Shown: positions 1 through 5,274 of the stretch, in pieces
Numbering within the stretch: position 1 is the first letter of the stretch
Layout of the letters: every line of letters starts with the position of its first letter
Assembly (NCBI GenBank): GCA_015222965.1
Contig: JADFWF010000051.1
Span: forward strand, 1-7,517
Direction of reading: 5' to 3'
Source: Pseudomonadota bacterium
Lineage (GTDB): Bacteria > Pseudomonadota > Gammaproteobacteria > SZUA-229
DNA: 7,517 bases
The notes under the pieces: model-generated
Told to the model about the DNA's origin: nothing
The model's input: the letters and a program-made list of their open reading frames with translations, nothing else
Database searches by the model: none
Translations under genes and position numbers: made by a program

Positions 1-606
1 AGAGAAATCCGCATCGCCAATGACGCAAACTGTTTTGCGCTTTCAGAAGCTGTTGATGGTGCAGCTAAAGATGCTGCCGTCGTCTTTGGTGTGATAATTG
101 GTACTGGTACAGGTGGCGGCGTAGTCATCGATCAAAAAGCACTGCTCGGCCCCAATGCGATAGCCGGTGAGTGGGGGCATAATCCATTACCCTGGCCACA
201 GGATTCTGAACTGCCTGGCCCGGAGTGCTACTGCGGTAAACACGGTTGTATAGAAACCTGGTTATCAGGTCCCGGTATCGTCCGTGACCATGAGTTGCAT
301 AATAATGTATTTATCGATGCGGAAACACTGGATAATAAGGCACGTTTTGGTGACGAAGAAGCCGATGAAACGCTACGGCGATACGAAGATCGCATGGCGA
401 GAAGTCTGGCACATGTGATAAATATTTTAGATCCTGATGCTATCGTACTTGGCGGCGGCATGGGAAATATTAAACGTCTGTATAAAAATGTGCCTGAAAG
501 ATGGGGTGAATATGTCTTTTCTGATACGGTGAATACAGAATTACTTGCGCCTGTTTATGGTGATTCTTCTGGCGTTAGAGGTGCCGCGTGGTTATGGAAC
601 AGCTAG
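1..606 (+). CDS. mak: ROK-family sugar kinase, fructokinase Mak type (5' end missing)
   Basis: Phosphorylates a free hexose with ATP in the cytoplasm; the closest family I recognise is the E. coli fructokinase Mak (fructose to fructose-6-phosphate). The frame is open from base 1, so about the first 100 residues of a roughly 300-residue protein lie outside the window; 201 residues are visible. Seen: IANDANCFALSEA near the start (the catalytic Asp region of ROK kinases), the glycine-rich IIGTGTGGG loop, GEWGHNPLPW, and the ROK zinc-binding signature CYCGKHGCIE. Then come LDPDAIVLGGGMGN and the C-terminal GDSSGVRGAAWLW, which match Mak closely. Other ROK kinases (NagK, glucokinase) share the general motifs, so substrate assignment is from family resemblance. 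The stop lies inside the start region of the next gene (19-nt overlap), which suggests translational coupling. Confidence 0.88.
   Translation, partial: REIRIANDANCFALSEAVDGAAKDAAVVFGVIIGTGTGGGVVIDQKALLGPNAIAGEWGHNPLPWPQDSELPGPECYCGKHGCIETWLSGPGIVRDHELHNNVFIDAETLDNKARFGDEEADETLRRYEDRMARSLAHVINILDPDAIVLGGGMGNIKRLYKNVPERWGEYVFSDTVNTELLAPVYGDSSGVRGAAWLWNS
577..581 (+). promoter_or_regulatory. Shine-Dalgarno AGAGG inside the mak 3' end, for rlmG
   Basis: AGAGG lies 6 nt before the GTG at 588 and 12 nt before the ATG at 594. Its position favours the GTG start for rlmG. It lies inside the mak coding sequence, so rlmG translation is probably linked to translation of mak. Confidence 0.5.
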
Positions 607-1772
607 ACAATAAAATGAGTTCATCACTTGGCAGCTATAAGCTGCAACGCTATCCCGTACGCAAAAAAGAAACGTTGAGAGCATGGGATTCAGCTGATGA
701 GTATCTGTTGCAGTATCTGGATGAAAACAAGCTGCTGCAGGCAGAGGTATCTCTGCTGATTATCAATGATAGTTTTGGTGGTTTGTCCCTTCCCTTGAGC
801 AAGTTTCAACCTGTGGTCATAACGGACTCCTATTTATCTACCCAGGCGATACGATTAAATGCGCAGAGCAATGGCATCGACGAAGATCTGATAACCGTTA
901 TCGATAGTCTGGTAACGCCAGAGAGTACCTTGAATGTCAGGTCCAGGATCGGTAATCATGTCGTCCTGATCAAGGTACCTAAAAGTCTGGCGATGCTCGA
1001 AGATCAGTTACATCGAATTCGACCATTACTGGATGAATCGACAGTTATCGTTGCTGCCGCGATGACAAAACATATCCACATGTCGACGCTGGAATTGTTT
1101 GAGAAAATTATTGGACCAACGAAATCCTCGCGTGCACAAAAAAAATCACGATTGATATTTAGTCAGTTTGACGCAGATTTAAGCGTTGCAGATAACCCTT
1201 ATCCGAAGTCCTATGCACTGCCGTATAAGCTGGATGATATCGATATAGAAGTAAAAAATCATGCGGCTGTCTTTTCGCAGGAGAAGCTTGATCTGGGCAG
1301 CCGGTTTTTTATAGAAAATTTACCTGTATCTGATCAGTATAAAACGATCGTGGATCTTGGCTGTGGCAACGGCGCACTTGGGCTGATGGCCGCGATCAAG
1401 AATCCGTTAGCAAAGATAATTTTTACTGACGAATCGTATATGGCGGTCGAGTCTTCGATAAGTAATTTCCTGTCTGTTTTTGATGATACCCGTGAAGCAG
1501 AATTTTTACAGACGGATTGCCTTCAGGGCGTCGAAGAGAATAGTGTGTCATTGGTATTATGTAATCCGCCGTTTCATCAGAATAATGCGATCAATGATAA
1601 CGTGGCGTGGCAGATGTTCTTTGAGGCCAGGGAGGCACTGGAAAGTAAAGGTGAGTTGTGGGTTGTCGGTAACCGTCACCTGGCGTATCACGCGAAACTG
1701 AAACACCTGTTTGGCAGTTGTGAGGTGATGGCTAGCAACAAAAAATTTACAATTCTCAAAGCAGTTAAATAA
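588..1772 (+). CDS. rlmG: 23S rRNA (guanine-N2)-methyltransferase RlmG
   Basis: S-adenosylmethionine-dependent methyltransferase; E. coli RlmG methylates G1835 of 23S rRNA. The protein is up to 394 residues (E. coli RlmG is 378). The N-terminal half is the degenerate methyltransferase-like domain of the RlmG/RsmC group (WDSADEYLLQYLDE, LIKVPKSLAMLEDQL, STLELFEKIIGPT). The C-terminal half is the catalytic Rossmann domain with SAM motif DLGCGNG (about residues 256-262) and the N2-guanine signature NPPF (326-329), followed by NAINDNVAWQMF and GNRHLAYHAKLK as in RlmG. Three starts are possible: GTG 588, with the best-placed Shine-Dalgarno; ATG 594, giving MEQLDNK, which aligns with the MSHLDNG start of the E. 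coli protein; and ATG 615. The longest is given, but 594 is nearly as likely. Overlap with mak suggests one transcript. Confidence 0.93.
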   Translation: MVMEQLDNKMSSSLGSYKLQRYPVRKKETLRAWDSADEYLLQYLDENKLLQAEVSLLIINDSFGGLSLPLSKFQPVVITDSYLSTQAIRLNAQSNGIDEDLITVIDSLVTPESTLNVRSRIGNHVVLIKVPKSLAMLEDQLHRIRPLLDESTVIVAAAMTKHIHMSTLELFEKIIGPTKSSRAQKKSRLIFSQFDADLSVADNPYPKSYALPYKLDDIDIEVKNHAAVFSQEKLDLGSRFFIENLPVSDQYKTIVDLGCGNGALGLMAAIKNPLAKIIFTDESYMAVESSISNFLSVFDDTREAEFLQTDCLQGVEENSVSLVLCNPPFHQNNAINDNVAWQMFFEAREALESKGELWVVGNRHLAYHAKLKHLFGSCEVMASNKKFTILKAVK

Positions 1773-1788
1773 TAGAGTTGTTAGTTTG

Positions 1789-2646
1789 ATGCAACACTCA
1801 CGAGAGGGTTTGCTTGCAGTACATGCGGCGGTATTGATCTTTGGTTTTACTGCATTGTTCTCCAAGCTGCTTACTCTACCGGCTCTGGAAATCACTTTCT
1901 ATCGCAGTGTTGTCGCCTTTATCGTCATCGCTATTTATGTAGCCTATAAAAAGCAGGCCTTTTTATTAGATAGCACGCGAGACTATCTGATGGCAGGACT
2001 GTTAGGCGTGCTGCTGGCGACACATTGGGTGAGTTATTTTTATGCCATGCAGATATCCAGCGTGGCTATCGGTGTCATCGCCTTGTACACATTTCCAGTC
2101 ATTACTGTTTTTCTGGAGCCGCTGTTTCATGGTGAAAAGCCGCATAGTGCCGACATCGTTAGTTCGGTCGCCGTCCTGTTTGGCATCTATCTTATCGTGC
2201 CTGATTTTTCACTGGATGACAGCACGGCCCTGGGTGTTGCTGCAGGTGTTTTTTCTGCGTTTATGCTGGCGCTGCGTAATATCCTGCAGCGACGAAATTT
2301 CTCCGGTTATTCTGCAAGTCAGGCATTGCTCTACCAATCGGCAGTAGTCGTGCTGGCGCTGTTTGCTTTTATCGATGCAGAAACGATAAATATCGATGAA
2401 AGGCAATGGGCTTTGCTGATTCTTCTCGGCGTCGTCTTTACCGCTTTGCCGCATACCCTGTTTGCTTATGGTCTGCTGCACCTGAAAGCAAAGACAGCCG
2501 GTTTGATCGCGTGTGTGCAGGTTGTTTATGCTGCCGTGTTTGCTGCCTTATTTTTGGGGGAATGGTTATCTTTAAATGTGGTTGTAGGTGGACTGATCGT
2601 GGTTTCGGCTGCAATGTATGAGTCTTTGCCAAAAAAGAAAATTTAA
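1789..2646 (+). CDS. EamA/DMT-family inner-membrane transporter
   Basis: Predicted drug/metabolite-superfamily permease of 285 residues, the usual size for a ten-helix EamA protein. Two homologous halves are visible. The first runs from AAVLIFGFTALFSK through the ITFYRSVVAF segment to ALYTFPVITVFLEP with HGEK. The second runs from ALGVAAGVFSAFMLALRN to LIACVQVVYAAVFAALFLGEW and a last helix, VVGGLIVVSAAMY. Hydrophobic stretches of about 20 residues alternate with short polar loops throughout. The substrate cannot be told; the family exports amino acids, metabolites or drugs, or takes up metabolites. Start: ATG 1789 is chosen, but a TTG directly before it (1786) is also in frame and sits at better spacing (8 nt) from the AGAG at 1774-1777. 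It lies 16 nt after rlmG, so it is probably the last gene of a mak-rlmG-transporter operon. No terminator is evident after its stop. Confidence 0.88.
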   Translation: MQHSREGLLAVHAAVLIFGFTALFSKLLTLPALEITFYRSVVAFIVIAIYVAYKKQAFLLDSTRDYLMAGLLGVLLATHWVSYFYAMQISSVAIGVIALYTFPVITVFLEPLFHGEKPHSADIVSSVAVLFGIYLIVPDFSLDDSTALGVAAGVFSAFMLALRNILQRRNFSGYSASQALLYQSAVVVLALFAFIDAETINIDERQWALLILLGVVFTALPHTLFAYGLLHLKAKTAGLIACVQVVYAAVFAALFLGEWLSLNVVVGGLIVVSAAMYESLPKKKI

Positions 2647-2651
2647 TTATC

Positions 2652-2660
2652 TGTTAGTAT
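2652..2660 (+). promoter_or_regulatory. Weak extended -10 promoter candidate for the beta-barrel gene
   Basis: TGTTAGTAT fits the extended -10 pattern TGnTAnnnT (TAGTAT matches TATAAT at 4 of 6). It would start transcription near 2667, leaving about 34 nt of leader that keeps the GGAG ribosome binding site at 2691-2694. There is no good -35 box at 17 bp; TTGCCA at 2626-2631 is too far away (23 bp). Tentative. Confidence 0.25.
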
Positions 2661-2700
2661 TTGATAACTGGCGTTTGGGAAAATATATCTGGAGTTTAGT

Positions 2701-3249
2701 ATGAGACAGTTTTTTATTTCTATCATTTTACTTGCCATGGCCGTTCCGGTAATGGCTGACCCATATGTGGGTGCGGGTGTTGGATCTGCCTTTTATAAAG
2801 CTGACCTTACCGGACTAGGTGGAGGTGAGCTTGATGATAACGGTACAGGCACCAAGCTCTATGGTGGTTATGCATTTAATAAATATTTTGCCGCCGAGGC
2901 GTCAGTCTATAATTTTGCAGAAGCAAGCATCGGTGCTTTTGAAGTTTCCCCTGGTAATTTTGCAAGTGCAGCAGTTAGCATGAAAGGCGTAGGCGCTTAT
3001 GCTGTTGGTATGTACCCGGTAAGTAAGAAAGTTAACCTGATAGCAAAGCTGGGTGTATTAAGCTGGGATGCAGATCTGCAGGCAAATTCGACTTCGGGCA
3101 CAAATGACGGCACTGATCTGGCTTATGCATTAGCGGCATCTTATGGTTTTACAAAAGAGCTGCATGTTACGGCTGAGTGGGAAGCTTTTGAAACTGATAA
3201 CCCGGAACTATCGATGTTTTCTGTTGGTTTTAAATTTATCTTTAGATAA
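2701..3249 (+). CDS. Outer-membrane beta-barrel protein (OmpA-like/OmpW-like small porin fold)
   Basis: Secreted protein of 182 residues, predicted to form a small, probably eight-stranded barrel in the outer membrane. Seen: a Sec signal peptide in residues 1-19 (MRQ, hydrophobic core FFISIILLAMAVPV, cleavage after VMA before DPYVGAG). Alternating aromatic/small residue strands follow (YVGAGVGSAFY, TKLYGGYAFNKYFAAEASVYNF, GVGAYAVGMYPV, VNLIAKLGVLSW, LAYALAASYGF, LHVTAEWEAF). The last strand, MFSVGFKFIFR, fits the outer-membrane insertion signal with Phe next to the end. No peptidoglycan-binding OmpA domain is present. Function is unknown; such proteins are often structural or surface antigens. 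GGAG at 2691-2694 lies 6 nt before the ATG and supports the start. The 3' end overlaps the convergent methyltransferase gene by 8 bp. Confidence 0.85.
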   Translation: MRQFFISIILLAMAVPVMADPYVGAGVGSAFYKADLTGLGGGELDDNGTGTKLYGGYAFNKYFAAEASVYNFAEASIGAFEVSPGNFASAAVSMKGVGAYAVGMYPVSKKVNLIAKLGVLSWDADLQANSTSGTNDGTDLAYALAASYGFTKELHVTAEWEAFETDNPELSMFSVGFKFIFR

Positions 3250-3799
3250 AATATTTTATTGTTGCCATGTTTCTGGTGATTTCAAAACACGCGATACTGA
3301 CAGCAGATATAACGTTCATGGATGAGTTGTTGCCGTGCATTGTTATGTGTGTTGTTAGATCTGATAATGCTAGCAGGTTTTCACTTACCCCAGAATTTTC
3401 TGAACCTAAAATAAGGTAGATTGGCTTCTTATTTGTTATTTCTTTCTTTATCTTATTTGTAAATTCAGCTGAATCTATCGGTATGCTTGAAGATGTGATC
3501 TCCAGCGAAATAATAAAGGCATCTGATTTTTTCAGCGTAGCAACAAGCTCTACAGCATTGTTATACTGCTCAAAAATAACGTACTTCTCAGTCGAACGTG
3601 ATGTTTTTTTAATTTTGGTATTGGGCGGTATCGGTGTGCCGCCGCAGAGGTACAGTTTTTCGATACCGAGTGCGTCACTCAAACGAAATAAGCTGCCGAC
3701 ATTTAACGGGTCGGTAATATCGTTGGCAATAATGCTTAATGGGAATTTGTTGTCTGAGCTCTCGTGTTCTTTATGCGTTAGCTGAACATTATCCTGCAC
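3242..3799 (-). CDS. SpoU/TrmH-family RNA 2'-O-methyltransferase
   Basis: SPOUT-fold enzyme that should transfer methyl from S-adenosylmethionine to a ribose 2'-OH in tRNA or rRNA. The three SpoU motifs are all present in 185 residues. Motif 1 is NVGSLFRLSDALG, with the conserved Asn33 and Arg39. Motif 2 is LILGSENSGVS, with Glu134. Motif 3 is HGNNSSMNVISAVSIACFEI, with the Ser-Met-Asn-Val segment that forms the SAM-binding knot. There is no N-terminal L30e-like substrate domain as in RlmB/TsnR, only about 20 variable residues, so it resembles minimal members such as TrmL in size; the target base is unknown. It starts at GTG, supported by AAGGA 7 nt upstream. The coding strand is clearly more AT-rich than its neighbours (about 38% GC by hand count over 3301-3660). 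It is the last gene of a three-gene minus-strand operon. Confidence 0.88.
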   Translation of the reverse strand: MQDNVQLTHKEHESSDNKFPLSIIANDITDPLNVGSLFRLSDALGIEKLYLCGGTPIPPNTKIKKTSRSTEKYVIFEQYNNAVELVATLKKSDAFIISLEITSSSIPIDSAEFTNKIKKEITNKKPIYLILGSENSGVSENLLALSDLTTHITMHGNNSSMNVISAVSIACFEITRNMATIKYFI

Positions 3800-3806
3800 A
3801 GTAAAG

Positions 3807-3811
3807 TCCTT
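3807..3811 (-). promoter_or_regulatory. Shine-Dalgarno AAGGA for the GTG-started SpoU methyltransferase
   Basis: On the minus strand the sequence reads TGAAGGACTTTACTGTG. AAGGA lies 7 nt before the GTG, and its first base is also the last base of the TGA stop of the upstream membrane-protein gene. This fixes the non-ATG start and suggests that ribosomes ending on the membrane-protein gene re-initiate here. Confidence 0.65.
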
Positions 3812-4158
3812 CAGGTAAAAAACCAGCTTTCGAGATTTTTTACCGGCTGATTTTCTTCCAGTTGTTTAAGCCCTTTGGTACAGCGCACGATCAGCCAGAC
3901 AAAAGTGAATAACAAGATGAAGTAACCCAGGTTTATCGGCAGAGTGAGGATACCGATAAACACATATAAAACACTGATCCAGTAAGTGCGTATCTGGAAG
4001 CGGTAATGGCTCTGCAGCCAGGGTGCTGAATCAGCCTTCATCACATAAGCCATGATCAGACCTATGATGCCGGTGAAACCGACTATCGTGCCGACGATCA
4101 AAAGTATATAGATCACTTTGGCTGTCGGCAGGGTGTTTTTGTTTTGCTCTGTAGTCAT
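3811..4158 (-). CDS. Small DUF4870-like inner-membrane protein
   Basis: Membrane protein of 115 residues and unknown function. I recognise the layout of DUF4870-type proteins found as single small genes in gammaproteobacteria. It has a short polar N-terminus (MTTEQNKNTLPTAK), hydrophobic stretches at about residues 14-40 (IYILLIVGTIVGFTGIIGLIMAYV), a conserved polar loop SHYRFQIRTYW, and further helices (LYVFIGILTLPINLGYFILLFTFVWLI is split by a Pro). It ends in a basic cytosolic tail, RCTKGLKQLEENQP...SWFF. No catalytic motif is seen. The ATG shares its A with the TAA of the upstream pseudouridine synthase gene (TAATG), and its stop overlaps the Shine-Dalgarno of the methyltransferase. It is therefore embedded between two RNA-modification genes in one operon. 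Whether this placement has functional meaning is not known. Confidence 0.8.
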   Translation of the reverse strand: MTTEQNKNTLPTAKVIYILLIVGTIVGFTGIIGLIMAYVMKADSAPWLQSHYRFQIRTYWISVLYVFIGILTLPINLGYFILLFTFVWLIVRCTKGLKQLEENQPVKNLESWFFT

Positions 4159-4988
4159 TATGTTTTAAGTGAGTACTCTCGTATCTCATCTGTTAGCGGG
4201 CAATCGAACTTTAGATACGTTGCCTGTAATTGTAGATTCCTTTCTGATCTATCTGAACCATATAACCTGTCGCCAATGATAGGGTGGCCTGTTTCTGACA
4301 GATGCCTGCGGACCTGGTGTTTGCGTCCGGTTTCGATCTCGATGATCACACGGCTGTGATCTTCCCGTTCCTCGATCGAAATTATTTTAGATACAGCCGG
4401 TCTATCTTCAATATTACTCGAAATGATATGGGGCAGGCTAAGTTTTTCCAGTTTGCCTTCGACCGTTGCCGTATATTGTTTTTCGATCTTGCGTTGTTTG
4501 AACATTTTTGAGAAAGCCCTGGCCATCTTTTTTGAATGAGCGAGAATGATTAAACCATTGGCAGCGCGATCGAGCCGGTGTACCAGAAAGGCCGGGCGTT
4601 GTGGTTCGAGGTGTTCTTCTGCCCAGCGGTATATGGTGCAGTGGTCTCCCCATTTCGAGCCCTGTGAGTACATGCCGTATGGTTTGTTCCAGACACTGTA
4701 TCCACCTTCGTCAGCAAGCAGCTCGGCTGTTGCAGGTCTACTGTTCAGAATGGCTTCATCGTAATAGATGTGCAGGGTATCATTCTCATGGACGGTTTTT
4801 TTTGCACGCCGCAAGCGGTGAATGCCGATGGCTGATTCTAGCCAGACACAACCCTTGGACATCGCGGATTTAAGTTTTTGTTTACTGAGAGGCGTGTTTT
4901 CTGCGAGTAGATCCAGCGCTAATAGATTAGCTTTGCTCGCGTTAATATGTGCTTCAAAGTGTGAAGGGTCTAATTTGTCCGAAATCAT
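4158..4988 (-). CDS. RluA-family RNA pseudouridine synthase
   Basis: Converts uridine to pseudouridine in rRNA or tRNA. The protein is 276 residues. The N-terminal segment (about 20-78) looks like a divergent S4-type RNA-binding domain (LSKQKLKSAMSKGCVWLE, then HRLRRAKKTVHENDTLHIYY). The catalytic domain follows: motif I NKPYGM (101-106), motif II HRLDRAANGLIILAHS with the catalytic Asp140, the KQYTATVEG strand, and motif III GRKHQVRRHLSETGHPIIGDRLYG (221-244, split among several strands). Length and motif order are normal for RluA/RluC/TruC-type enzymes; the target site cannot be deduced. ATG 4988 is the only sensible start, since the next Met lies inside the S4-like domain, although its Shine-Dalgarno is poor. 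It is the first gene of the minus-strand operon and is divergent from deaD. Confidence 0.9.
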   Translation of the reverse strand: MISDKLDPSHFEAHINASKANLLALDLLAENTPLSKQKLKSAMSKGCVWLESAIGIHRLRRAKKTVHENDTLHIYYDEAILNSRPATAELLADEGGYSVWNKPYGMYSQGSKWGDHCTIYRWAEEHLEPQRPAFLVHRLDRAANGLIILAHSKKMARAFSKMFKQRKIEKQYTATVEGKLEKLSLPHIISSNIEDRPAVSKIISIEEREDHSRVIIEIETGRKHQVRRHLSETGHPIIGDRLYGSDRSERNLQLQATYLKFDCPLTDEIREYSLKT

Positions 4989-5060
4989 GATGAATTTTTA
5001 ATGTGAATAGTCTGCTGAATGTACAGCTATTTCCAGGTCATCTCCAGGCTATTTCTATGT

Positions 5061-5126
5061 AACTTCGTGTTTTCACTATAAAAAGAGTATTATATTTCTC
5101 TAATATAGGTCATAATACACGAAGTT
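5061..5126. repeat. Perfect 10-bp inverted repeat around an AT-rich promoter-like core
   Basis: AACTTCGTGT (5061-5070) is repeated inverted as ACACGAAGTT (5117-5126), with 46 nt between the arms. The core is almost entirely A/T and contains TATAAT on the minus strand. The arms are GC-richer than their surroundings. This could be a pair of operator half-sites for a dimeric regulator, a long-loop hairpin, or remnants of a small element. The match is direct observation; the function is inference. Confidence 0.6.
5089..5094 (-). promoter_or_regulatory. Candidate -10 box (TATAAT) for the minus-strand RNA-modification operon
   Basis: A perfect TATAAT is read on the minus strand inside the inverted-repeat core. 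It would give a leader of roughly 95 nt before the pseudouridine synthase ATG. The -35 region is poor (TTATGA at 15 bp spacing is the best match), and perfect TATAAT strings are common in AT-rich DNA, so this is only a candidate. Confidence 0.25.
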
Positions 5127-5160
5127 CGTCTTATTTCGGCTCAAATTCACAATATGCTGG

Positions 5161-5267
5161 GGACCCGCGCAGGGTCTGCCTGGATGAGGTGGCAAGGGCC
5201 TGTTGGTTTACCGGGGTTGGTAAATCGTGGCGTTTTCCATCCATTTTTTAGGCCATTAGTGGTCAGG
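5161..5267 (+). promoter_or_regulatory. Structured 5' leader of deaD (hairpins and ribosome binding site)
   Basis: Three stems can be read. GACCC (5162-5166) pairs with GGGTC (5172-5176) over a 5-nt loop. TTTACC (5207-5212) pairs with GGTAAA (5219-5224) over GGGGTT, extended by G-C and G-U pairs to about 8 bp. A short GGCC (5251-5254) can pair with GGTC (5261-5264) directly before the AGGT at 5265-5268 that serves as ribosome binding site, 6-7 nt before the ATG. E. coli deaD is known to have a long regulated leader; that this one also regulates is inference. I do not recognise a named riboswitch class. Confidence 0.4.
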
Positions 5268-5274
5268 TATTAGC

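Larger units (their letters stand above)
4989..5274. other. Divergent intergenic region between pseudouridine synthase and deaD
   Basis: These 286 bp hold no convincing gene. The left part (about 5061-5126) is very AT-rich, is bracketed by an inverted repeat, and probably contains the promoters for both directions. The right part (about 5155-5274) is richer in G and contains hairpins; it is probably the leader of the deaD mRNA. No canonical -35/-10 pair could be assigned for deaD; the best -10-like boxes on the plus strand are CATAAT (5111-5116) and TATGCT (5154-5159), both without a good -35 box. Confidence 0.6.

Noticed and set aside
2661..2689. TTGATA and TATATC at 17 bp spacing as a sigma-70 promoter for the beta-barrel gene
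   Set aside because: The start of transcription would fall near 2696, after the GGAG ribosome binding site at 2691-2694, so the message would lose its Shine-Dalgarno. The boxes match well, but the position is not sensible.
4302..4873. Several plus-strand open frames opposite the pseudouridine synthase
   Set aside because: They give Arg/Cys/Ser-rich sequences without recognisable motifs and lie fully antisense to a gene with complete catalytic motifs; they are frame shadows.
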